A stretch of 64,000 nt of DNA from Dehalobacter alkaniphilus (GCA_040500365.1 CP148031.1:2046001-2110000); one strand, 5' to 3'. Shown: positions 26,110-34,328, counted from the stretch's first letter. Notes: a model not told the origin generated them from the sequence alone. A program made the numbers and translations.

Positions 26110-26568
26110 CTAAAAGATCAAACCGACTGCGCAGCCCAGAATTGCGCCACCAAACACTTCAAAAGGCGTATGACCGATTAGTTCCTTAAACTTTTCCTCT
26201 TGAATATTATAACCCAAAAAATCTGTCGGGTGCTGCCGCATCCATTCCACAAGATAGTTGATAATTCTGGCATGATTTCCGGCTGCGCGCCGGACACCGG
26301 CAGCATCATACATGACAATAACAGCCAGCGTAACAGCAATCGCAAACAGAGAAGATTCCCAGCCATCGGTTTTGCCAATGCTGATGGCCAAGGCACAGAC
26401 AATCGCTGTATGCGAACTTGGAAATCCGCCGGAACTTGTCAGAAGATCAAAATCCCATTCCTTCTCAATCACAAAATTGATCAGGATCTTTAAGAATTGG
26501 GCAAGTATCCAGGCAAAAAGCGAAACCCACATGATATTGTTGTTCAATATCGAAGAGACTGGGTTCAT
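26110..26568 (-). CDS. divergent PAP2 family membrane protein (DUF212)
   Basis: 152 residues. Motifs 'SSGGFPSSHTAIVCALA' (about residues 45-61) and 'YDAAGVRRAAGNHARIIN' match the divergent PAP2/acid-phosphatase-VanPo family, probably a membrane lipid-phosphate phosphatase. The isoprenoid gene neighbours suggest an isoprenyl-phosphate substrate, but that is inference. ATG 26568 has only a weak ribosome site. It is 76 bases upstream of the next membrane gene and downstream of repeat copy E. Confidence 0.8.
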   Translation of the reverse strand: MNPVSSILNNNIMWVSLFAWILAQFLKILINFVIEKEWDFDLLTSSGGFPSSHTAIVCALAISIGKTDGWESSLFAIAVTLAVIVMYDAAGVRRAAGNHARIINYLVEWMRQHPTDFLGYNIQEEKFKELIGHTPFEVFGGAILGCAVGLIF

Positions 26569-26660
26569 GGAGATGAATCATCCTCTCTCATCCTGATTAA
26601 TTTTTTCTATCATGATGATGTTTCTGTCATTGTTCCCGTCATTCGTCATTTTTATCTGTA

Positions 26661-26863
26661 CCTTGTAACCCCTAAAATTGTAATATAATGGTGAGCAGAT
26701 TTCTTTTAAGACAAGGCGGTCGCTCTCTGCCATCCATGGCACCGCGACACTAGGCCATCCATGGCCGTCGGAGGCGAGCCATACCGAGTGTATGGCGATT
26801 GATGACAACGCAGTATGAAAAGAAATCCGCCGCCAGGATATATGAGATTTAGGGGTTACATGG
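26661..26863. repeat. hairpin repeat family 1, copy E, MITE-like 203-bp element
   Basis: Outer inverted repeats CCTTGTAACCCCTAAA (26661-26676) and TTTAGGGGTTACATGG (26848-26863) pair at 15 of 16 positions. A second nested pair is GATTTCTTTT / AAAAGAAATC (26696-26705 / 26818-26827). Inside are the family hairpins TGCCATCCATGGCA and GGCCATCCATGGCC with the CCGCGACACTA linker, plus GCCATAC/GTATGGC. It fills the interval between the ispA stop and the PAP2 gene and ends three bases from the ispA stop. Confidence 0.82.
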
Positions 26864-26865
26864 TA

Positions 26866-27732
26866 CTAGTTTGTTCTTTCAGCGGTGTAGTCAGCCAGAG
26901 ATAATAAAAACGCCGCTTTCGGGCCAAAACAAGATAGGGATTCTTTCGCCAGAAAGATCGTTTTTTCCAGTTGTTCCCTGGCCCCCTCAAGCCCCAGCAG
27001 CGACGGATAGGTCGGTTTGCCGGATTTCTGGTCCTTACCGGCGGATTTACCGATAACCGCACTTTCTCCTACAACATCAAGAATATCGTCTTTGATTTGA
27101 AAGGCTAATCCTAAGTATAAAGCATAGCTTGTCAGGATTTCAATCTCCGGTTCCGATCCTCCGCCTAGAATTGCGCCAAGACGAGCTGAAGCCTTTAGAA
27201 GAGCGCCGGTCTTTAAATGATGGACCTGCTCGATATCAGCCAGCGTACTGTTTTCCAGGTTGCCAAGCGTATCCAGGCTCTGCCCTCCGACCATGCCCTG
27301 CCAGCCGGCGGCTTGAGCGGTCTCTCGGATGACCCTTAATTTTTTCTGAGCCTCTATTGCCGAAGGCCCGGCCAGCAGCTCAAAAGCAAGCGTAAGCAAG
27401 GCATCACCCGCCAAAATGGCTCCCGCTTCTCCGAACACTTTATGGTTCGACAGTTTACCTCGGCGATAATCATCATCATCCATGGCCGGAAGATCGTCAT
27501 GAATCAGAGAATAGGTATGGATAAGCTCGATCGCGGCAGCTTCCGAGACAAGCTCTTCCGGACGGCCGCCGACAAGCTCTGCACAGGCCAGAGCCAATAC
27601 GGGCCGAATCCTTTTACCTCCGCCGACCAGGGAATAGTTCATGCTCCTGCCCAGGATATTCTGATCCAGCGGCAAATGATTGAGATATTGTTCAACCATC
27701 TCTAAATAGTCATGATAGCGTTCTTTAAACAT
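26866..27732 (-). CDS. ispA: farnesyl diphosphate synthase (geranyltranstransferase)
   Basis: 288 residues. It condenses IPP with DMAPP/GPP to farnesyl diphosphate. The first Asp-rich motif is in 'IHDDLPAMDDDDYRRGK' at about residues 80-96, with Lys-Arg in 'GGGKRIRPVLAL'. The second is 'FQIKDDILDVVG' near 218-229. ATG 27732 has GGAG 13 bases upstream, rather far. It sits 16 bases after xseB in the usual xseA-xseB-ispA order; dxs lies further along on the same strand, after copy E. Confidence 0.94.
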   Translation of the reverse strand: MFKERYHDYLEMVEQYLNHLPLDQNILGRSMNYSLVGGGKRIRPVLALACAELVGGRPEELVSEAAAIELIHTYSLIHDDLPAMDDDDYRRGKLSNHKVFGEAGAILAGDALLTLAFELLAGPSAIEAQKKLRVIRETAQAAGWQGMVGGQSLDTLGNLENSTLADIEQVHHLKTGALLKASARLGAILGGGSEPEIEILTSYALYLGLAFQIKDDILDVVGESAVIGKSAGKDQKSGKPTYPSLLGLEGAREQLEKTIFLAKESLSCFGPKAAFLLSLADYTAERTN

Positions 27733-27748
27733 TTTTCTGTCTGTACTC

Positions 27749-27985
27749 CTAATCTTGATCGGTTAAGACCAGTTCGCCTTTACTGTTTTCCAACAACACT
27801 TTGACTTTTGCTTCGGCCGAATCCAGAAGGCCGTTGCATTGTTTGATCAGGTCAATTCCTTCCCCAAACAATTCCAGGGCCTGCTCGAGCTGCACATTGT
27901 TCTGGTCGAGGTCATTAATAATTTGTTCCAGCTTTTCAATCCCCTTTTCAAAGCTGAGGGCTTCTTTATCATTATTCTTTTTCAT
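27749..27985 (-). CDS. xseB: exodeoxyribonuclease VII small subunit
   Basis: 78 residues, the normal size. The family pattern 'SFEKGIEKLEQIINDLDQ' is followed by a leucine-rich amphipathic helix ending in 'LEQALELFGEGIDLIKQC'. It binds XseA in a multi-subunit single-strand-specific exonuclease. AGGA precedes ATG 27985 by five bases. It lies between xseA and ispA. Confidence 0.93.
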   Translation of the reverse strand: MKKNNDKEALSFEKGIEKLEQIINDLDQNNVQLEQALELFGEGIDLIKQCNGLLDSAEAKVKVLLENSKGELVLTDQD

Positions 27986-28029
27986 GGCAATCCTGGTAAT
28001 CCTCTCTTGACGTTTGAATCGCTTAACGC

Positions 28030-29238
28030 TTATCGTTCTACTGTATCTGTTACTTCGCAGATTAACTTCCCATCGCTGAGCCGCACGGATAAAGTGTCCC
28101 CTGCCGCGGCCTGTCTCACCGTTTTGATTAATTTCCCCTCGGTATCATAGGCTAAAGAATATCCTCTTCCCAGTATATTCAAAGGACTTAATAAGTCAAT
28201 TTTCGCGCTTAACAACCTAAGTATACCATTCTTTTCTGTCAGAAATCCAGTCATTCCCTCGACAAGACGCGTGGAGAGATAGTCCAGATTCTGTCTGGAC
28301 TGTTCGACACGCCAGCCCGGGCGGGCCAAAGCAGAGTTGGACATCAGTTCTTCCACTTTATGCCTTTTGGTTCGCAGAACGCTTTGGATTCTTTGTGTAA
28401 GTTTTTCTTCATAATAACGAATACCGTCTTTCAATTCGTTAAGGACCGGAATGACCAATTCTGCAGCAGCCGACGGCGTCGGCACTCTTAAATCGGCAAC
28501 AAAATCCGCAATCGTATAATCGACTTCATGACCGACAGCAGAAACGACCGGTATGCTGGAAGCGGCAATGGCTCTTGCCACCTCCTCGGTGTTAAAAGCC
28601 CATAGTTCTTCCAGGGAACCGCCTCCTCTGCCGACAATCAGCAGGTCAATCTCTCCATAATGATTGGCTCGCTGAATAGCTCGGACGATTTCTCCCGGTG
28701 CTGCCTCACCCTGAACCGCAGAAGGAATAATGATTAAAGAAACCAATGGATTGCGTCTTCGGGCAATATGCAAGATGTCCTTCAGCGCTGCTCCGGTAGA
28801 ACTGGTCACAATGGCCACCCTCGAAGGAAATCTTGGAATCGGTTTCTTCTTCTCTGTGGCGAACAGTCCTTCGGCAGCCAGCCGGCTCTTTAGCTGTTCA
28901 AATGCCAGATATAAAGCGCCGATGCCGCTCGGGCAGATTTCTTCCGCATACAGCTGGACGCTGCCGTCTTTTTCATAAAGACGGATACTTCCCCGGATCA
29001 ACACCTTCATTCCGTTTTGAGGCTGAAAACCGGCCGTCAGATTCCTGGTTTTAAACATTACGGTTTTAATGCCGGCTTCTTTATCTTTCAACGTAAAATA
29101 CCAGTGACCTGACGGAATATGATCTTTGAAATTGGATATCTCGCCTGTCACCCAGCAATTCCATAAACCGTTATGTTTTTTCAGCGCGTCATTGATTTCC
29201 CGGTTGATTTCCGATACTGTCAATATTTTTTCGGTCAA
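28030..29238 (-). CDS. xseA: exodeoxyribonuclease VII large subunit
   Basis: 402 residues. The N-terminal OB-fold domain (about 1-100, 'WVTGEISNFKDHIPSGHWYF') is followed by the catalytic domain with 'TSSTGAALKDILHI', 'GRGGGSLEELWAFN', 'VSAVGHEVDYTIADFVADLR' and a C-terminal coiled coil. The start is TTG 29238 with GAGGTGG seven bases upstream. It heads xseA-xseB-ispA and is divergent from the DUF2148 gene. Confidence 0.95.
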   Translation of the reverse strand: MTEKILTVSEINREINDALKKHNGLWNCWVTGEISNFKDHIPSGHWYFTLKDKEAGIKTVMFKTRNLTAGFQPQNGMKVLIRGSIRLYEKDGSVQLYAEEICPSGIGALYLAFEQLKSRLAAEGLFATEKKKPIPRFPSRVAIVTSSTGAALKDILHIARRRNPLVSLIIIPSAVQGEAAPGEIVRAIQRANHYGEIDLLIVGRGGGSLEELWAFNTEEVARAIAASSIPVVSAVGHEVDYTIADFVADLRVPTPSAAAELVIPVLNELKDGIRYYEEKLTQRIQSVLRTKRHKVEELMSNSALARPGWRVEQSRQNLDYLSTRLVEGMTGFLTEKNGILRLLSAKIDLLSPLNILGRGYSLAYDTEGKLIKTVRQAAAGDTLSVRLSDGKLICEVTDTVER

Positions 29239-29316
29239 ATCAGTTCCACCTCATTTAAATACCCTTTAAATACCCTTGTCGATCTTAAAAAACATGGATA
29301 TAATGGCGTGCAGATT

Positions 29317-29359
29317 TTTACAAAGTTCTGGTAATTCGTTATAATAATAGTACTATTAT
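29317..29359 (+). promoter_or_regulatory. sigma-A promoter of the DUF2148 gene with a 16-bp palindrome
   Basis: TTTACA (29317-29322), 17-bp spacer, TATAAT (29340-29345), a near-consensus promoter about 75 bases before ATG 29419. The perfect palindrome ATAATAGTACTATTAT (29344-29359) begins in the -10 and covers the expected transcription start, so it may be an operator. Confidence 0.65.
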
Positions 29360-29418
29360 ACTTACAAAATATCAAAAACACTAGAACAGCGCACCATTTT
29401 GAAGGGAGAAACAGGAAT

Positions 29419-29937
29419 ATGGAAATTATGAAAACCGTAGCTGAGCTTATGGCTTTGTCCGCAGTCACCGCCCCGAAAGCAAAAGGACAGGATTACATAA
29501 ACGTAAAGGTCATTACAGAGCCAGCTGTACTGACCTATCTGGCCGATGAAATGTCGAAGTGCAGCGAGGAAAATGGGAAGAAGTTTTTCAACCGTGATGC
29601 TGCCAATATACGTAATTCTCAGGCGCTGGTTTTACTTTCTCTGAAGGATGCCAAACATGCCGGCTTAAACTGCGGCGCCTGCGGCCATCCAAACTGCACG
29701 ATGCTCGAAGCTGTCGCGCAAGGGCCGGAATTTAACGGTCCGCTTTGTCCCTGGCGCCTGATTGACCTGGGTATTGCACTCGGGTCAGCCGTAAAGACAG
29801 CCGGAACGCTCAACGCGGATAACCGCATCATGTATTCCGCAGGCGCCGTTGCGAAAAAAATAGGGTTAATAGAGGGGGATATCGCTGTCGCAATCCCGCT
29901 GAATGCGAGCAGCAAAAACATCTATTTTGACCGCTAA
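29419..29937 (+). CDS. ferredoxin-domain protein (DUF2148)
   Basis: 172 residues of the DUF2148 family. A cysteine cluster 'GLNCGACGHPNCTML' near residues 89-103 and a further Cys in 'GPLCPWRLIDLGIALGSA' could hold an iron-sulfur cluster. The family is frequent in anaerobes and its function is unknown. A ribosome site GGGAG precedes ATG 29419 by about ten bases. It is monocistronic, with its own promoter and terminator, and divergent from xseA. Confidence 0.8.
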   Translation: MEIMKTVAELMALSAVTAPKAKGQDYINVKVITEPAVLTYLADEMSKCSEENGKKFFNRDAANIRNSQALVLLSLKDAKHAGLNCGACGHPNCTMLEAVAQGPEFNGPLCPWRLIDLGIALGSAVKTAGTLNADNRIMYSAGAVAKKIGLIEGDIAVAIPLNASSKNIYFDR

Positions 29938-29985
29938 TGTTCTATTCTTACTTAGTCTTTTTTGTAAAGAATCTTTTGTATTCGT

Positions 29986-30020
29986 ATACTGCTAATAGCT
30001 CACAAAACTATTAGCGGTAT
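29986..30020 (+). terminator. rho-independent terminator of the DUF2148 gene
   Basis: Arms ATACTGCTAATAG and CTATTAGCGGTAT pair at 12 of 13 positions around a 9-base loop (GCTAATAG at 29991-29998, CTATTAGC at 30008-30015), followed by TTTTC. It lies about 50 bases after the stop. Confidence 0.75.
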
Positions 30021-30040
30021 TTTCTTATCATTTTGGGTTT

Positions 30041-30194
30041 ACGCCATGTACCCTAACCGCTCTTCGGCTATTGCGCCCTCCTTGGCGCGTCGCTCCTTGC
30101 CATCCATGGCACCGCGACATTAGGCCATCCGTGGCCGTCAAAAAGCCGCGCTCCGCATCGTGCTCCGCTTGGGCGCGGATAGACTACATGGCGT
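30041..30194. repeat. hairpin repeat family 1, copy C (composite)
   Basis: 154-bp element with outer inverted repeats ACGCCATGTA (30041-30050) and TACATGGCGT (30185-30194). Its left part matches copies A/B (CTCTTCGGC, GCGCCCTCC, GGCGC). The middle is the twin-hairpin module TGCCATCCATGGCA - CCGCGACATTA - GGCCATCCGTGGCC. Its right part, from GCCGCGCTCCGCATCG to TGCTCCGCT, is the same as in copy D. It joins both sub-types of the family and lies between the DUF2148 and corA genes. Confidence 0.8.
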
Positions 30195-30286
30195 TGATTT
30201 TGAGTATATAAAGTAATAGGAAAAGCGCCTCAAATGAAGCGCCATCTTAGACTGAATATCTTTTTTCTTAGACTGAATATCTTTTC

Positions 30287-31240
30287 TTATAATATCTTCC
30301 TTCGAATCAGGATATATACTGCAGTTCCCGTAACCAGCGCAGCAATCGCCACGACGAAGACAAACCCATATGGATTTGAATCGCGGAAAGGGACATTGAC
30401 ATTCATTCCCCAGAAACTTGCGATCATCGTCGGGATCGCTAAAATAATCGTCATCGACGTTAAGAATTTCATGACCATATTCAAGTTGTTCGAAATAATG
30501 GATGCAAACGTATCTGTCAGATTCGTAAGGATCCTGCTGTACATCTCAACCATCTGAACAGCCTGATTATTTTCAATGATGACATCTTCCAGCAAATCTT
30601 CATCTTCTTCATGAATCTGAATGAGATGCCGGCACTGATTATTCGAGCGGATACGCAGCAGCCGATCCATAACAATGCCATTGGAACGAAGCGAGGAAGT
30701 AAAGTACGTTAAACCCTGCTGGAGATCCATCAGTTCGAATAGTTGTTTGTTTTTCATGGTTCTGCGCAGATCCACTTCAATTTGTTCACTTAACCTGCTG
30801 ATTTGGCGCAGATATCTTAAATAATACGTTGCGGACTTGTAGAGGATCTGAAACAAAAACCTTGTTCGCTTGGCCGTATTGAAAGACCGCCGGTTATACT
30901 CATTAAATTCGAGAACAACGGGGTTATTTTCGAGACAGACCGTGATAATGTTTTCAGTCGTTATAACGATACCCAAAGGCAACGTGTCATAACTCGTCTC
31001 ACTTAACATGACCGGTATATTAATAAGAATAAGCGCAGAATCATCTTCAATTTCAATACGCGGACGTTCTTCCTCATCAAGCGCCGCTTTGAGAAAATCA
31101 AGCGGGCAGTTGGTTTTTTCCGCAATCAGAACAAGTTCATCTGACGCAGGATTAACAAGGTTGACCCAGGCATTTCGCGTCAGGCTGTTCAGGTCATGTT
31201 CCTGGTAATTAATTCCATCGTTTTTATAGATTCTGAGCAC
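30287..31240 (-). CDS. corA: CorA-like magnesium/divalent metal transporter
   Basis: 317 residues, typical for CorA. A large N-terminal cytoplasmic domain of about 255 residues is followed by two C-terminal helices. The GMN selectivity motif is in 'ASFWGMNVNVPF' at the end of the first helix, and a basic C-terminus 'LIRRKIL' follows the second. It mediates Mg2+ (or Co2+/Ni2+) uptake as a pentamer. The start is GTG 31240, five bases after a run of seven G. The long upstream interval shows no riboswitch that I can identify. Confidence 0.9.
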   Translation of the reverse strand: MLRIYKNDGINYQEHDLNSLTRNAWVNLVNPASDELVLIAEKTNCPLDFLKAALDEEERPRIEIEDDSALILINIPVMLSETSYDTLPLGIVITTENIITVCLENNPVVLEFNEYNRRSFNTAKRTRFLFQILYKSATYYLRYLRQISRLSEQIEVDLRRTMKNKQLFELMDLQQGLTYFTSSLRSNGIVMDRLLRIRSNNQCRHLIQIHEEDEDLLEDVIIENNQAVQMVEMYSRILTNLTDTFASIISNNLNMVMKFLTSMTIILAIPTMIASFWGMNVNVPFRDSNPYGFVFVVAIAALVTGTAVYILIRRKIL

Positions 31241-31568
31241 AGCTTCCCCCCCGTTTTCCGCAGGAAGAAAGTCTCAGAATCCAAATGAAAAAAGCTATCT
31301 GCTTGATGACAGAACTATTTTCAATCTTCAAAAAATCGTAAGAAAACTAAGACTTTTTCCTGCTTTATACTATTGTAGATTTCTATTCCTCCGTAGGAAC
31401 CGTCACCGTCCAGTTTTCTCACCTGCTTTCATTTTTAGAAAACTTGGCTGATGCCAAGCCTTTTGGCAGTCGCCTTCGTTTCACTGAAAAAAGACTCTAA
31501 TGTTTCAAAAGTCTTTCGAGGCCTATAAAAAATATACTCTCTAATCAGGCATAAGTCAAACATTAATG

Positions 31569-31604
31569 AAAAATGACCGGCTGAACACGTACCGGCCATT
31601 TTTT
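31569..31604. terminator. orphan terminator-like hairpin
   Basis: AAAAATGACCGG (31569-31580) and CCGGCCATTTTTT (31592-31604) pair with one imperfect position and have T-runs on both sides. No gene ends next to it on either strand, so it is probably left from a lost gene. Between corA (31240) and here I found only a small hairpin, CTTGGC/GCCAAG, near 31443-31458. Confidence 0.6.
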
Positions 31605-31665
31605 ATAATAATTTTTTGGACACCGAATTGAATAAAATTCCCGTTCATCCTATTGTAACTTGTCA

Positions 31666-31696
31666 GGTGGTCATACCACCGTCCGACATGTACAAT
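31666..31696 (+). promoter_or_regulatory. GntR/FadR-type operator overlapping a promoter
   Basis: Perfect palindrome GGTGGTCATACCACC (31666-31680) fits the TGGTnnnACCA half-site pattern of FadR-subfamily GntR repressors. It overlaps a possible -35 TGGTCA (31668-31673), which is 17 bases from a -10 TACAAT (31691-31696). The arrangement is that of a repressed promoter, but only a decayed reading frame follows and no GntR gene is in the window. Confidence 0.55.
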
Positions 31697-31710
31697 ATAT
31701 CACAAATCAC

Positions 31711-31893
31711 ATGGGTATACAAGTACTTTACGTGATAGTTTTTAAATTTTTTACAATTTTTTGGATGGTGCTAAGCAATATATTCATCGTTTTCATGGTC
31801 ATAGGTGAAATTCTGGGTTTTCGTTATATCCTCTTTTCATTTCTTACTGGCTTCTTTATGGAAGATGTAAGCCCAGAGGTTTTGGAATGTTAG
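31711..31893 (+). pseudogene. hydrophobic reading-frame remnant behind the GntR-type operator
   Basis: From ATG 31711 the frame gives about 60 residues, mostly one or two hydrophobic helices ('VLYVIVFKFFTIFWMVL', 'SNIFIVFMVIGEILGF'). The last nine residues and the stop come from repeat family 2. No ribosome site precedes any start. It may be the beginning of a deleted transporter or membrane enzyme gene; I do not recognise which. Confidence 0.35.
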
Positions 31894-31963
31894 CGTGGCT
31901 TCCCGTTTATAGCTGCGATAACGAGTGAACGGTGTATTTTGTGCGAGGCTGCAACTGCCCAAG
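31869..31963. repeat. repeat family 2, half copy
   Basis: AAGCCCAGAGGTTTTGG (31869-31885) is identical to 63412-63428 and is followed by a related 80-bp stretch. The end GTGCGAGGCTGCAACTGCCC (31941-31960) is the reverse complement, with small changes, of the left end of the 63.3-kb copy. Only one arm is present here. Confidence 0.7.
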
Positions 31964-32012
31964 AAAAATGCACCTCCAAATGTTCGTTTTTTTGTCCAAC
32001 ATTTGGGGTGCA
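31964..32012 (-). terminator. rho-independent terminator of nfnB
   Basis: TGCACCTCCAAATGTT (31969-31984) and AACATTTGGGGTGCA (31998-32012) form a long stem with one imperfection. On the minus strand it is followed by a T-run (TTTTTC). It lies about 80 bases after the nfnB stop. Confidence 0.78.
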
Positions 32013-32094
32013 CATTAACATTGACGTCTTTTATTTAGGGCTAAGTTGTGTTACAGCCCCATAACCAATACAAGGAACAACTTTAACGGGTCAA

Positions 32095-33483
32095 CTAGTT
32101 TGTCATTAAATACGCGTCGATCGAAGCTGCAGCCGTTTTTCCAGCGCCCATTGCGAGAATGACAGTGGCTGCGCCGGTCACGATGTCTCCGCCGGCATAC
32201 ACACCCGGAATCGAGGTCGCCATGGTCGTCTCATCGGCAACGATGTTCCCCCACTTGTTCAGTTCCAAACCTGCTGTCGTGGTGGTCACGAGCGGATTCG
32301 GTCCCTGGCCGATCGAGACTACGACGGTCTGCACCGGCAGGTCAAACTCGGAACCTTCAATCGCTACCGGACGGCGGCGTCCGGATGCATCCGGCTCACC
32401 CAGCTCATATTTCAGACAGGTCATGCTCTTGACATTACCGTTTTCGTCACCATTGATCGCAATCGGATTGGTCAAGATCTTAAATTGAATTCCTTCTTCT
32501 TCAGCATGATGCACTTCCTCAACACGCGCCGGCAGTTCGGTCATGGAACGGCGATAAACGATGTATACGTCTTTGGCGCCGAGACGAAGTGCTGTTCTGG
32601 CTGCGTCCATGGCCACGTTGCCGCCGCCAAGTACCGCGACCTGCTCCCCTACTTTGATCGGGGTCGCATGATTCGGGAAATCATAGGCTTTCATCAGGTT
32701 CGACCGGGTCAGAAACTCATTGGCGGAATATACGCCGTTGTAATTTTCACCTGGAATCTTCATAAAGTATGGCAGCCCAGCGCCGGTGCCGATAAATACG
32801 GCATCATAGCCGTTTGCCAGCAACTCCTGAACAGAAGTGACTTTGCCGACAACCTCGTTAACCAGGATTTCGACGCCCATATCTTTTAAGCTGTTGATTT
32901 CTTTCTGAACAATGGCTTTCGGCAGACGGAATTCAGGAATTCCGTACATCAGTACGCCGCCGGCCACATGCAAGGCTTCCAGAACGGTTACGGCATGGCC
33001 TTTGCGGGCAAGCTCAGCTGCACAGGTCAGTCCGGCAGGACCAGCACCAATGACGGCTACTTTTTTGCCTGACGGCGTTGCTTTTTCTAATTTGCTTGTG
33101 CCGTTGGCCATTTCATAATCCGCTGCAAAGCGCTCCAAACGGCCGATTGCAACCGGTTCGCCCTTTACGCCAAGGATACACTGGGCTTCACACTGGGATT
33201 CCTGCGGGCAGACACGTCCGCAAATTGCCGGCAGAGTATTTTTACCTTTTAAGATGGACGCGGCTTCGAGGTGTTCACCCTCGGCTATTTTATTGATAAA
33301 CTGCGGAATATCTACCCCTACCGGGCAGCCTTCCACACATTTTGGCTTTTTGCACTGAATACAGCGTTCGGCCTCTTCTGCAGCAGTCTCTACCGTGTAT
33401 CCCAGCGCAACTTCGCTAAAATTTTTCCCTCGGACAATTGGGTCCTGACAGGGCATATCATGTCGTGGTGCTTTTGATGCCAT
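32095..33483 (-). CDS. nfnB: NADH-dependent reduced ferredoxin:NADP+ oxidoreductase subunit B (GltD-like)
   Basis: 462 residues. The N-terminal Fe-S domain has cysteines in 'CIQCKKPKCVEGCPVGVDIP' and 'CGRVCPQESQCEAQC'. FAD binding is at 'VAVIGAGPAGLTCAAELAR' (about 138-156) and NADPH binding at 'AVLGGGNVAMDAARTALRLG', with the C-terminal 'GVYAGGDIVTGAATVILAMG'. The same fold occurs in the small subunit of glutamate synthase; the adjacent NfnA-type gene makes the electron-bifurcating NfnAB complex the better reading. ATG 33483 has GGAGGG nine bases upstream. It overlaps the end of nfnA only at its leader. Confidence 0.85.
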   Translation of the reverse strand: MASKAPRHDMPCQDPIVRGKNFSEVALGYTVETAAEEAERCIQCKKPKCVEGCPVGVDIPQFINKIAEGEHLEAASILKGKNTLPAICGRVCPQESQCEAQCILGVKGEPVAIGRLERFAADYEMANGTSKLEKATPSGKKVAVIGAGPAGLTCAAELARKGHAVTVLEALHVAGGVLMYGIPEFRLPKAIVQKEINSLKDMGVEILVNEVVGKVTSVQELLANGYDAVFIGTGAGLPYFMKIPGENYNGVYSANEFLTRSNLMKAYDFPNHATPIKVGEQVAVLGGGNVAMDAARTALRLGAKDVYIVYRRSMTELPARVEEVHHAEEEGIQFKILTNPIAINGDENGNVKSMTCLKYELGEPDASGRRRPVAIEGSEFDLPVQTVVVSIGQGPNPLVTTTTAGLELNKWGNIVADETTMATSIPGVYAGGDIVTGAATVILAMGAGKTAAASIDAYLMTN

Positions 33484-33485
33484 GA

Positions 33486-34328
33486 TTATTTGCCCTCCTT
33501 TGCACACTGGCACTTGACTTTACCGTAAGCGACAGCTTCTTCGTTTTTAAAGAAGGCCGAACGTTTCATGGCCAGGTCAAAATCTACCTTGTGGCCGTCA
33601 AATTCCGGCCCGTCAACACAGGCAAATTTGGTTTCGCCGCCGACATCGAGTCTGCAGGCACCGCACATTCCTGTTCCGTCGACCATGACAGGATTCATAC
33701 TGACGATGGTCTTGATGCCAAGAGGTCTGGTGAAATTCGCTACGGATTTCATCATAACGACCGGACCAATCGCCCAGATCGCATCAACTTTGATGCCCTG
33801 GTCCAAAACGGACTGAATGCCGTGCGTGACAAAACCTTTCATACCATAAGTCCCGTCATCGGTTGTAATGATGACTTCATCACTTACAGCCCGCATTTCG
33901 TCTTCGAGGATCAGCAGGTCTTTGGTTCTTGCTCCGAGAATGGAGATGACCTTGTTGCCTGCTTCTTTCAGGCCGCGCGCAATCGGATGAACCGGCGCGA
34001 CGCCCACGCCGCCGCCAATGCACAGAACCGTACCGTAATTCTCGATTTCGGTGGCTTGTCCGAGCGGACCTACAAATGTAACAAAAGAATCCCCTTCCTG
34101 CATCCGGGTAATCAGATTGGATGAATAGCCTACTTCCTGGATGACGATGGTGATTGTCCCTTTATCCCGATTAAAGTCCATGATGGTCAAAGGGATCCTT
34201 TCAGATTCCTCATTTTGTCGAACAATGACAAATTCGCCGGGTTGGGCTTTCTTGGCGACTTCCGGAGCTTCTACTTCCAGCAGTGTAATAATGTCCGCCA
34301 ACTGCCTTCTTTTGACTACCTTATACAC
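33486..34328 (-). CDS. nfnA: NADH-dependent reduced ferredoxin:NADP+ oxidoreductase subunit A (FAD/NAD- and [2Fe-2S]-binding)
   Basis: 280 residues. It has an N-terminal FAD domain with 'ESERIPLTIMDFNRDKGTI', an NAD-binding part with 'LCIGGGVGVAPVHPIARGLKEAG', and a C-terminal cysteine cluster 'GTGMCGACRLDVGGETKFAC' for a [2Fe-2S] centre. Related proteins are dihydroorotate dehydrogenase electron-transfer subunits, but no pyrD is near. The start is GTG 34328, with GAGGGGGAG five bases upstream. The nfnB start follows two bases after its stop. Confidence 0.87.
   Translation of the reverse strand: MYKVVKRRQLADIITLLEVEAPEVAKKAQPGEFVIVRQNEESERIPLTIMDFNRDKGTITIVIQEVGYSSNLITRMQEGDSFVTFVGPLGQATEIENYGTVLCIGGGVGVAPVHPIARGLKEAGNKVISILGARTKDLLILEDEMRAVSDEVIITTDDGTYGMKGFVTHGIQSVLDQGIKVDAIWAIGPVVMMKSVANFTRPLGIKTIVSMNPVMVDGTGMCGACRLDVGGETKFACVDGPEFDGHKVDFDLAMKRSAFFKNEEAVAYGKVKCQCAKEGK

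Noticed and set aside
31240..31560. Possible metal-sensing riboswitch upstream of corA
   Set aside because: A CTTGGC/GCCAAG hairpin and TTCCT/AGGAA stem exist, but I could not match the conserved cores of M-box, yybP-ykoY or other riboswitches.
32095..33483. Glutamate synthase small subunit (gltD)
   Set aside because: Fold and motifs fit, but there is no large-subunit gene nearby and the partner gene is of the NfnA type, so NfnB is the better call.
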